A stretch of 64,000 nt of DNA from Eutypella sp. D-1 (taxonomy: Eukaryota > Ascomycota > Sordariomycetes > Xylariales > Diatrypaceae): NCBI GenBank assembly GCA_023313575.1, contig JAJTTP010000021.1, forward strand, positions 186,001 through 250,000, written 5' to 3'. A program made the translations under genes and the position numbers. Shown here piece by piece: positions 23,678 through 34,059 of the stretch (positions are counted from its first letter, which is position 1; every line of letters begins with the position of its first letter). The notes below the pieces were generated by a model, which was not told the origin of the DNA, did not search any database, and was given only the letters and a program-made list of their open reading frames with translations.

Positions 23678-24427
23678 GGAAAGCAATTTACCCAAGACGA
23701 ATAGAGATTTCGGGATGCTTACAATGCTGGGATATATTACGGCGCGGCGCACACTGCCGCCTCGAATACCATCACTACAAGCCCATCTACTTTGCCCTTG
23801 CGAACCGTGGATCTCATCAATGCCATCGACCATGCCTAAAAGCCACGTGATAAGCACTGGAGAAAACCAAATACTTGGTGGTTCCCTTCCCGGTGGACGG
23901 CATAAGCAGTACATCAATGCTTCATGAACCAAGCACCGGAGGGGTCACCGTGTGTTGAAAGGATTTTGCGTCAGAGGGTTTACTACATGCTGACTGCATG
24001 AAACTACACATTCTACTGCTGCTAGGGAGCCAACAACCGCTTACCCACGGCCGATAGACTAGAAATCAAGCGGCGGATGGCAAGGCACCTAGAAGCTAGG
24101 CGTAAGAACTAGCGAATTCCGCATTGCGTGAGGGGGCGATGCCGGTATCCGTTTGCTTATTAGCAATACTGCATCTCTATTGGAGAACGCGGCGTATCGG
24201 AAAACTACATAGAACATACTTTTTTAAACCCCCTAAACCGTGGACGCTGCCGCGTCGTCGGCCGTTGGGCGATGCATACGTAATCTGGATGAGAACTCGA
24301 TGCCGTCCGTAACCCTAACCCTAACCCTAGCTCCTTAATCCAACTTCTTTCCCCTCCCCCCCTTCCGGAATCATTTACCGATCATCTAACTAGGTAATCT
24401 GCTATTTCTGTTCCAAGCCCCGAAACA
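23678..24427. other. Convergent 3' flank region
   Basis: Lies between the ends of two converging genes; no coding exon is supported. It contains a short telomere-like repeat (24310-24329) just outside the end of the minus-strand gene. Confidence 0.5.
24310..24329. repeat. Interstitial telomere-like repeat
   Basis: (TAACCC)x3 plus TA, perfectly matching the fungal telomere unit TTAGGG on the other strand. It is far from either end of the window and flanked by single-copy-looking sequence. It could be a binding site for a Tbf1/telobox-type factor or a relic of end repair. Confidence 0.85.
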
Positions 24428-25276
24428 CTAGTGGAATCTCCTGATGTGCTTCATCTTGTTGTCGCGTCGTGTGAACGTCGTGTCGCAGAAGTCGCACAGG
24501 ATCGGTCCCACCGGGCGCAGCCCCAGTTCCCGCTGCGCGAACTTCGGGTGGAACGCCTGGTAATGCCGGTTCAGGTCGCGCCGCTCCGCCATCGATGCCA
24601 AGCACCGCGCGCACCGCACCGGGCGCTCGTGTCGCTTTACGTGTCGACTGTCGGGTGGTTGTTAGACTGTGTATACTGGGATGATGATGATGCCCGATAT
24701 GCTGGCGAGAGGTAGGGACTATGTATGGACTAACTTTAGTTCGCGTGGACGCGGAAACGTCTTGTTGCAGTACCTACACCTCGGAGGCTCGAGGTTCGTA
24801 CGTCGGCATGTGCGCTTCCGCTGCTGGCGGCGGCCACTGCTTCGTAGATCAGCTATATATGGCCTTAGTATGTCGTTACGAGAACATATGTAGTCGTACC
24901 GCTTCATTGCCGACGGCTGAATCTCGAGAGCTGCCAGGCAGACACCAACATTCTCTATATCCTTGGAGACCGGGCCGTAATCGTCAGGCGCGATGACTAC
25001 GCATCCCTTCCCGATGTCAGGGGACGAGTCCGATAGGTATTTGTCCTCGATGAAATCTTGCCAGGGAACATCGTCATCTTCTGGAAGACGATGTTCGTTG
25101 CTGCTTGGCGCAGGGGAAACCGAATTGAGATCGTCGGAAATGACTACGTCCTCTAAGGCAAACATAGGCGGCTGCTGTACTATGGGAGACTGCAAACCGA
25201 AGTCCTGGGGTAGAACCATCACATAGTCATCGTCGCAAACCTCCATGTCGCACTCCACTTGGCCATCGTCCGCCAT
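24428..25276 (-). CDS. C2H2 zinc-finger protein
   Basis: Model complement(join(24428..24647, 24735..25276)), 253 aa. The intron has donor GTTAGT, branch GTCTAAC and acceptor GACAG. It is strongly supported because splicing completes a canonical finger: CRYC, 12 residues, H-VKR-H. Two more Cys/His modules follow in exon 2: CARC with RDLNRHYQAFH, and CDFC with RRDNKMKHIRRFH, each C-x2-C-x12-H-x3/4-H-like. The N-terminal 150 residues are acidic (runs of D and E), like an activation region; a basic stretch (RRQQRKRTCRR) precedes the fingers and could be a nuclear signal. The start is chosen at the first in-frame ATG (MADDGQVEC). The frame stays open about 110 nt further upstream without an ATG, so an upstream exon cannot be excluded. 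It is probably a DNA-binding regulator; its targets are unknown. Confidence 0.75.
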
Positions 25277-28200
25277 TGCGTCAAACTGACTTCCGGCAAT
25301 CCTGCTTTTCGAATATGTACAGTGACAATAATTAATGCCGCCGTTGTAAACCGCAGAATGACAGCCTGAAGGGCAATTTACCACAATCGATCGAGGGGGG
25401 GGGGCACTTAAAATATTAGAGTCCCGAATTCACAGATCACCACTTCGTAGGGCCAACCATGTCCGAAGCGGGGGAGGGGGTCGCTTTTTATAACAGCCCA
25501 TTTGAGGAACAGGGCTGGCACCGAAGGAAATTAGTTCGATGTCGGCCCGAAGATAGCAACGAGAATTCCGCAAGGCGACCCATCTGAAACCTTCCCCCGC
25601 GCCAGGTGCTCCAGGAGCAAACGCCAGGACGGTCTCTGATTAGCCGGGTCGGGCATCGACACTTCTGTCATGGCCAGCTGCATCGCGAGCCGCGGGAGAG
25701 TCGTGGGCGATGCTAACGTCGCCTGAAGCCTCAGCGAAGACCGGCCACGAGTGGGTGACAGGGTAATTACCTAGGAGTTGAACTGGCGAGCTGGCGATTC
25801 GGGGACAGGATAAATGGATGTGTCACCATGCACCTACTCGTCTCTAAGCCCTTCATTTCTCATGTCCCTCGACTAGGTCGGGTGGCAACGGCGATGACCT
25901 CTTAATATTTGTGCCAACCACTTTTACCGTGGGGCGTTAGCGGTCAAGTCCAGGACACAAGAAATGGGTCAGTTGAAGCCCTGGCGATGGGAGTGGCAGG
26001 CCCTACTGACCCATCCCTTGTGTTAAGGACTTGGCGGGATTCGCGAGCTTGCATCCTAGGGCCCGTCGATGACGGCGGGCGAGATACCGATAGCGCGAAA
26101 CGATTGGCCTTCTTCACCTCCGTTGCAAACGGCGGCATCCCCATCTTCTCTGCCCGCCCTGAGTATGGTGGGCCTAGCGGGGCGAGCGAGCCGGCGGGGG
26201 ATAATCCCTCGGCGTGGACACAACGTGGCCTTTTTCATGATGATGTCTCAACGGGACGGTGCGCTCGGACGGGACGGGCTGCCTCGGGACCAAAATTGGC
26301 AACGGGATGCGTTCTTGAGCCTGCCCACGAGGCGTCTGGGGTTGATGATCGACTCCGCCTTGCTGCCATATGTTTTGATAAATAGATTCTATCGACTGCA
26401 TAGAAAGCCTCATGCAGCACGGGTTTCGCGGCAACCTGAGACGTGGCTATGGCGTTTGTCTAGCGCGCCACAGGCATGCTATAATGACTCGATCCCTTTT
26501 CCGCGTATGCAATCTAACGAAGGTAACCAGGAAAGGACATTAGAACGATTGAACTTAACTCTTTTTTCTGTAAAAGAATTTGATGGCAGGAATACATTGT
26601 AAACTAGTGCAGTATTATCCCTGATGTCGCCAGGCGAAGTTGGCGAGAATCTTAGGACGACTACAAAAACTGTTCGGGCTCTAAAGAGCAAAGCCGAGGA
26701 GGTCGCCGTTAAATACTAATAAGAATGAAAAGGGCCGTGTACCCGGCCAAATTTTGGCGATCCCCCGCCTCACCCACTTCCATGAAATGGTCGCCTTCTA
26801 TCCTTCTTCCCGTCCATACTGGTAAAAGGAAATATTAGCCGTAGGATTCGGGAATATGCAAGGGCCATAGCTGGCCACAGGTATGAGCCTCTTCCGAGAG
26901 CCATGGCGGTGGCTGTCGTGCATTGTCGCCTGACAGCTAACGTTGTGCTACGGGGTTAAGCTCAGCAGCCGATAACGTCCACCTGAATAACATTCCAAGA
27001 GGTTATAGCAACATCACAGGTTTGAGACCCGGTCGTCAGTGAGTGCTTCCTCAAGCCTCACGATGATGACAGTGGTGATACTGATTCGCCGCCATGAAGT
27101 AATTTTGTGCCACACCCGACGAGAGCAGAAACCATTCCGGGCGCCATCGTCCGTGGGGAAAGGATTAGCGAGGCGCGGGGCCGCTGATTGGCAAGCATCT
27201 CGGAAGCAATCAAGATGGGACAACGCATCTCGCGCTTGCCGGGCTTATTAATATCGCAGCAATGGCTGTCCCGTATTGGCTGATTAGGAGGCTGGGCCTC
27301 ATTACAGAGAAGCAGGAAGGGTTACATTATACGTGCGCCACAGCGACGACCCAAGCTTTTAGGGGTCGCTCTAGTGCGTTAGGGTACCGTACCAGCCAAG
27401 TGAACGTCATCCTATCAAGAACTGGACCGTAAATGCCTTCCCGCATCTAGTCTTCTAGTACAAAGCGTCGCTAAATACAAGGTCGTACGTTGCTATGTCA
27501 TTGGGCGAAAGACAGTCATGTCTGTTAATTCACACGCAAAGTTTGGGACCTAACGCATTCCATTGCAGTCAAGGGATCCATCTGTCTATTCCGACTAGAG
27601 GAAATTTTGCTCGGATATACAAGCAGCAAAGTTCAAACTGTCGCTCTCTAGTTTCGCACCAATCTTGGTCACAAGATCGAAATAACAATGAGATAATGTA
27701 AATGGTCACTACCAATACTGGACGGTGGTGAATGACATACCTCGACCCTCCCTCTACGGAATGTCCGGTAGTGACTTGCTTCTTAAGTCGATGGGTTGGG
27801 TTACATCAGATGGGCTGACGTCCTAAGTAATAAGTTACCTTGGGGCCATATGTGTCGCCCCCGTTGTATGAAGAAGCGGGGGGTGAGCCACCACCAACCG
27901 AAAGCGATCGTCGTCGTCTTGCATACATGATAGAAAGACAGAACTTGGAGGAACCCCACTGAATTTCAGTTGAAGGTTTATCTAAGTCAGTTGCCAAGGT
28001 AAAATATACAGGCATGACATGCATAGGTAGTAGTTAGGCATCAGAGTTTATTCCGATTTTTTTTCCTCGTCCCGGGCGAAGCACGTTTAACGCGAGCAGT
28101 ATCTCATCTGATCACCCCTGCGAGGGCCAGGGCCTAATCAGATACCGCGCGTACACATTCTGCGCAGTGCGCATACGTACGTTATTGTGCAATACAAATA

Positions 28201-28693
28201 CGGATATCTATTATTGATTCAGCTCAGCCCCTCTTGCCCTCTTTCTCTCGCCCACTCAACCGCTACACTAGCAACTACAACCCTTGCTGCTTGCTGCTTG
28301 CCCCTTGCTCTCGGCGACTATTATGGACTGGTCTGCCAAGCTTCAACGTTCTCCTACGCCGTTTGTCAGACTGGAATCCCACCCCTGCTTCCTTGGTCGC
28401 ATCTCCACCGCCCGATGAAGAGGAAGACAAGCCGAACAAAATATTTGAGCCTCTTCGTACATGACGGAAACGACCCATCAAATTAGTTAGTCATCGCGGT
28501 TACCTGTGGTTTTCTATCTTACCTTTGAATACCCAAACTCATCTGACGCCTCAAATATCTAAAGTTATCGTATCGTGTTTTTTTTTTCCCCTTCTGCTTC
28601 GCATATGTCGATTGGCTGGCCCATTCGTATTAGATGATGGTGTATGTATTCGGCGGGTAAATCGCCGTCGACGTGAGGAATAAATCGTCAAAA
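25277..28693. other. Intergenic, 3.4 kb, no supported gene
   Basis: Several overlapping open frames lie around 25909-26602 on both strands (longest 177 codons from an ATG at 26069). They have no family residues and overlap in three frames, so they look like chance in a stop-poor patch. A 29-bp inverted repeat (25945-26033) lies here. The 28200-28450 stretch is CT-rich and may be leader or promoter of the Zn2Cys6 gene. Confidence 0.45.
25945..26033. repeat. Imperfect inverted repeat, 29-bp arms
   Basis: Arms 25945-25973 and 26005-26033 match at 24 of 29 positions around a 31-nt spacer; the inner half of each arm contains ATGGGTCAGT and its complement. No target-site duplication or coding capacity was found, so it is a hairpin-forming element of unknown origin. 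Confidence 0.75.
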
Positions 28694-31371
28694 ATGAAGA
28701 GGTCTTCATCGTCGGGCCCCGGAAGGTCCTCGGCGCAACGGCTCCCGGTTAACCACCGGAGACATAAGGTGGCACCTGAGCAGCGGAAGCGCGTCGCAAC
28801 TGCGTAAGTCTATGCTTTATACTATTTCGGGTTCATTACTACTAGTTTCTATCGTCCCCATTATCACCACCATGGTCTTCGCCGTCATCATCATCGCCAT
28901 ATTCATATAGTATCTCCACACTCCGCTTATTGACACCTGTCAGCGCCACGTATTGCCTAGGAGCTCAACTAACAACTTAGCGTAGGTGTAAGTAAATCTG
29001 ATATTCTATATAGCATCCACTTTCTGCTCAGGCCCTCCCGTTTCTCAGCACATGTGTATCGGAACGACGTATTCCGGCGCTCCGGCTGAGTGGAATGAGG
29101 CGGGAGAGTCATCTCGTCTGACAGACAACAGGTAATAGCTGCAACATTAGACGTATCAAGTGCTCTGGGGAGCAACCTTGCCTCCAGTGTGCGAACTCGG
29201 CCAGGGATTGCGAATATCCGCAGGCCGTCGAGAAGGTCACCATCCCGCGCAGCGAACTGGAAGAACTGCGTAAGAAATGCGCGTCGCTCGAGCAAAGCTT
29301 CAAGGAAGCGACCAAGGACGGCGCTTATCGCCGAGAGTTCATCACGCCCCCTGTCTCTGTCACCGCTCCCAGCAGTGCTGGCAACTCGGCTATCCAGAGC
29401 ACCAACAACACAGACGACGATGCATCGGCTGACGATGGGCGGCTGCTCCACGATCGCGATGGGATCGCGCGATATCTGGGCTCGACGTCGGGCGCCACCT
29501 TCCTCGATTCGCTAAAGGAGTTCATGAGGGCCGTTTTCCCCCTTGCTTGGCCTGGCGCTCACCCTGGCTCCCAAAGCCCGGAGGTGAACTTTCTAGGATC
29601 TTTGGGTTATGTCCAAACCTTTGACGGGATACCATTGGACGTGATTTCGCATGATGGTGTCGTGCCTACTACTTTGCCGGACCAGGCTGACATGAACACT
29701 ATGGTGGCTCAGCTAAAGTATTTTATTCAGGACGGTGATGGCGACTATCCATCTGGAGGTATATTTTACTGGGGTGATCTCGACCCGTCAGATCTCGGGA
29801 TGGTTGATGTGCCGAGAACTGCGCGGGAGATACGGCGCATTGCTCTCTTCAACGCCGCTTTTGCCATGAACTGTCACCTAGGAACACCTCCGGAAGCCTT
29901 GAACAAGAGCGTGCAGCTCGGCGAACCCTATTTCTTGAGAGCTAGGTACTGGCTGGGTAATCCCTTGGTCACAACGAATTATACTCCCGACGACATCCCC
30001 GCTCTCGCCATGACGAGTCTGTACCTGGTCGAGGTGAACAGGCGCGATACTGCCTATCTCTATGTCAGTATAGGAATGCATTTAGCCATTATGCGAGGCA
30101 TTCATCGGGGCATGGGTGTGGATGAGCATGGGAAACGAGCCTTCTGGACCCTATACGTGCTGGATAGGTGAGTTCTGCTCTGCGATACGTTTGGCGCTAC
30201 ATGTTCTCACATGCTTCTAGGTGGCTTTGCTGTTTGATGGGGCGCCCGCCAACTATACAAGATGAGGCAATCAAGCTTTCGTTACCTACTGAGACGAGGT
30301 GTGTCAATGGATTTCCACTGTCACCTTTCTATAGTTGTGCTGTTACTCACACCCAAAAGAGGATTACCTCCAGCCATTGGACTCAAAGCGCACGTTGAGC
30401 TCTCGAAGATCTGCGGATATATCGTCTGCAACACATATCGCATCGCTCCCTGGGAACCTGCTTCAATTAGCACCTCTACGTTGATCGATAATACCCTAGA
30501 ACAGTTGAAAGTCTGGCAATCACAGTTGCCCCCTCAACTTCAAATCAACGACTCGTCGAACAATCGCGATCGCGCTTGCTACGAGCTTCACATGTCGTAT
30601 AACCAAGTATGTTTCCATAATTGACAACACCGGTGGAATCTCGCTGACCTTAGCCAACAGCTGCTTATCCTAACCATCCGGCCGATCTTCTTTGGAGCCG
30701 TCAAGAAGGCGGTGGCTGACCGATTCACCGATCGGAGCTTCGAACTCGAGAAACACCCGCGCATCACCCACATTCGACAGTGCGTCGACGCGGCGCGCCG
30801 AAATATGCAACTGGGAAAAATGATCCGTAGCATGGATGTTTCGCAGAAGCTCCTTACGTCGACCCTACACAATATCTTTAACGCAGCGACTATTCTACTG
30901 TTGAACTTGTTGCTCTTCGACCGCTTCGATGAGAGCCACGATCGGGACGAGGCGGACGTCTGGTTTGCCATCGAATGCTTCCGGGCTGAGGCGCGGCCCA
31001 ATAACAACTACGCGATCGACTGCGCCAGCGTCCTCAAAGACCTCAATTCCCTCGTAACGCGTCTACGGACCCAGCCAGGACCAGATAACCATCAAGCCCA
31101 CTCAACTTCCCACTCACTTCAACTCAGAACGAACAGCAGTAACGCGAGTCAGCTCGTCCCTACGTCCATGGCGACAGCCACGGCGCCACCACCACCGCTG
31201 CCGCCGGTTCTGCCATCCACAACAGCCTACGACGTCGGTTTCATCCTGAACCACGCCCCTACCATTCTACCGAACTCGTTCAGCGTTCCCGATATCATCT
31301 ATGCCGAGATCAGCCAGTGGGCGGATAATGACGAATACTCACTCTACGATGATAGTGCATATATGATGTGA
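28694..31371 (+). CDS. Zn2Cys6 transcription factor with fungal_trans domain
   Basis: Model join(28694..28803, 29049..29053, 29132..30167, 30221..30298, 30360..30606, 30661..31371), 728 aa. The zinc cluster is C39-x2-C42-x6-C49-x5-C55-x2-C58-x6-C65 (CNSCNIRRIKC, then CLQC and RDC). The first Cys codon is complete only if a 5-nt exon (CACAT, 29049-29053) is included, between acceptor TTTCTCAG and donor GTGTAT. Without it the first Cys is lost or the frame breaks. A short leucine-containing linker helix (PRSELEELRKKCASLEQ) follows, probably for dimerisation. The middle-homology (fungal_trans) domain follows, with MHLAIMRGIHRG, KRAFWTLYVLDRW and GRPPTIQDEAIKLSLP as landmarks. The C-terminal quarter is Ser/Pro-rich. 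It is a nuclear regulator with unknown targets. Introns 3-5 are short (53-61 nt) with clear GTGAGT, GTGTGT and GTATGT donors. Confidence is high for the gene, lower for the micro-exon. Confidence 0.85.
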
Positions 31372-33111
31372 TGGAAGACTTTGATCTGTCCAAGCTGGCT
31401 ATACTAGTATTGTCTGTATCTCATCATTTCCCCGTCTTGTCGGGCTTTCGTCATCATTGGAAAACAGAACAGATTGGTTCGAGCGTAGGGAGTCGAGCTG
31501 AGCACATTTCTTTCACATCTCGGTCCGCCTTTCCTTTACTTATCCAATCAGCGCCGCAAACCTCTTTTCATGCCGTATTCTATCCGACTGAGGCCTCATT
31601 ATACCGACCTAAAAAAAGAAACAGAGCCGTATCTTCTTCCCAGGGCCTTGTGGGGATGTTTTATATATATTCTTTGGGGCGATTGCTAAGCTGCGATGCA
31701 TATATACAAATACAAAAGTCACGAATAAATGACCACAACCAATCCGAATGCGTCTCTACATGTGCGGCACGATACCTTTCATATGTACATATGCATATAC
31801 GCGCGATATTCTAGATAAATGTAGTGCGATCAAGGGGTAGATGATATAGGTTCAAGGTGTTGAGTGGAGGCCAATTGAGGGATGTAGTTCGCTTTACCTG
31901 TCGGTTTATTTACCGTGTTCCCTTCGCTCGGTAAGCAGCTATTATATTACTCGATTTAGTCCTCAAGGAAACGTCTGGGTCGTTACCATGTATTGAGAGT
32001 GGGGTGGAGAGTAGGGAGCACCGGATGCAAACAGATAAATCGGATATTATGTACGAAGGTGCCTAATTTTGGTTGATTGGTGGAATACCGGATCTTCATG
32101 CCTACGAACTCAGCTGGGAACGCCAAGATAGGTGGCCTCTATTGGGTCAGGTGTTGCACCGATGGGTGGTATGAAAAGCTCTTAGCCCGTCATTGTCTTG
32201 ACCCTGAACCCCTTTTAAAGCCCAGTGTGTTTTTGCTACGACTATCTTACAGCGCAGAACACTTGCGGGCGCATATCAGCCCTACGGATATAACACCCCC
32301 CCGACGCAATCTTGATCATGTAGAGATTGTGCTCGGTCTGCTACGATCGACGAAAGTGCAGTTATGGAGGCCCTTACCATATATCCCCGAACGCACAACC
32401 GCGCCCGGCGGCGCTGGAGGTACGAGCAAGACAACAACGCAGGGCACGTATTATATCATTAGAACGGATGGTTGAAACGCATCCTGGAGTGCCCCTTCGG
32501 CTTACTCGACCTAATTCGTCGGCCTCAGCACAGTAGTTGTGTCTCGACCACTACCTGCATGCATCAGTTCGTGCTCATCCTTTACATTAACGGCCTCCCT
32601 TGCTGCCTGTTCGTCATCCATAATGGATCGGGGTTGACATTCTCCTAGTTGATTGGATCATATATACCTGATGCTCGCATTCTACACAGCGAGGCCTGTT
32701 ATTCTAGCGACTGAACAGATTTCCTGAGGACCACGCGACTCCATCACCTGCGTGTGATGGTGGTAAAGGCCAATTTCAATATGGCCTCACCAAGGTATCC
32801 AAATGTTGCAGAGCCGCATTATTCAGACTTTTCTCTCAATGAGAATAATTTGTCTTGTATCAAAGACTCAGTACACTCTGATATGTCTGCTCGCGATGGT
32901 CGTCTATAAAGCGAAGCATGTTATACTCGGGCAAAATTGAACACAACAGGTGGCTCCAAACCTTATGCTCTTTTCCCATTAGGGATCAGATAATAACACT
33001 CCCTTAACCGTTTTCCGCTGCGCCACATAGGTGAGAACTCAGAACTTACAATCTGAAGCAAGTGTATGTTGTCTGACAGATGACAGACAGGATTGATTCA
33101 GGTTATTCAAC
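31372..33111. other. Intergenic, no gene seen
   Basis: Two open frames of about 130-150 codons (31368-31814 and 32077-32475, plus strand) have no ATG at a sensible place and no family features. The stretch near 31600-31800 is probably 3' untranslated sequence of the Zn2Cys6 gene. Confidence 0.5.
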
Positions 33112-34059
33112 ATGGGGCCCAATCAGCTACGACATACTTTCGACTATGAAATGCATCTTTATCAGGGCGACAGTGACTCCGAAGGAAGTCAGTATCTTTC
33201 CGACATGCCTCGGCACCCTATTGATGGCGCATGGGAACAGTTAAGGTCGCCTCAGGTGTACGGGCAAGCCTGTGATACTAACAGCTCGGAGATGATGTTT
33301 GATGGAGGTACAATGTCACAAGAAATGCCATACGGAGTAGATGATCTTCGGTATGATCCGTTGGACACTGGCACGCCGTTGAACTACGTCACGAACGACG
33401 ACTTGCAGATATCAGGAAGCGGCTTGTTTGGCGATGGTTTGGGCTATGATGCCCATGTTCATGGAACTCCGATGGCCTATGGGGATGGCGTTGGATATAC
33501 TGCCTACCCAAATGTCCATCCTGGAATAACCAGCATGTTGCCGTCAATAGGTCCCAATGGAACGGCGTTCATGAGTGGCGGTGGTGACTCCTCCTTGCAG
33601 AATGCAGCAGCTATGTACGGTGCGACCGAACACGTGGGCAATGACCACAATGGCCTTGCGGCTTTGGGTAGGTATGTGAAATCGAAGTATAGTTCCTGAG
33701 ACTAATGGTCTTATCGCTAACAATGGCCAATTAGAAGGAATAATGGAACTTCCGAGTCCGGCCCGAGTCGGGACTTCTCATGCAGCGTTTGCCGCAAGAC
33801 CTTCAGTCTGAGGAAGGATCTTGAGCGCCACTGTATAAGCAAGCATGGTGACGACCCACCCTTCCGATGCCATTGCCAGGCAAAATCGAACAGAAAAGAC
33901 AACTTCCACCGACACATCCAGGGTTGCAAGAAACCGATGGAGAACAACACTTACGTCTGTAGGTGTGGGTACCGTGAAGTCGATTGTCAGTCTATGATGG
34001 ACCACCTTCGAGAATGCAATTCAAGACCCCGTGGCCGACCTTCAAAGAAGGTCACTTAG
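33112..34059 (+). CDS. C2H2-type zinc-finger protein with AT-hook-like tail
   Basis: Model join(33112..33671, 33735..34059), 294 aa. The intron has donor GTATGT and acceptor ATTAG with a CGCTAAC branch, and joins AG to A (Arg). Residues 1-190 are acidic and rich in Gly, Tyr, Asp and Met, with no fold visible. Exon 2 carries three zinc modules. The first is canonical: CSVC, 12 residues, H-CISK-H. The second is shortened at the front (RCHC, then FHRHIQGC). The third is CRCG, then MMDHLREC, a C-x-C...H-x3-C type. Such a canonical finger followed by two irregular ones is seen in fungal C2H2 regulators. The end PRGRPSKKVT contains the GRP core of an AT-hook, which would touch the minor groove. It is probably a nuclear DNA-binding protein; targets are unknown. 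It lies 1.7 kb downstream of the Zn2Cys6 gene on the same strand, but the distance argues against co-transcription. Confidence 0.75.

Noticed and set aside
25909..26602. Overlapping frames up to 177 codons (ATG at 26069, plus strand)
   Set aside because: Three frames and the opposite strand are open together, residues are low-information and no splice partner or domain is visible; most likely a stop-poor patch.
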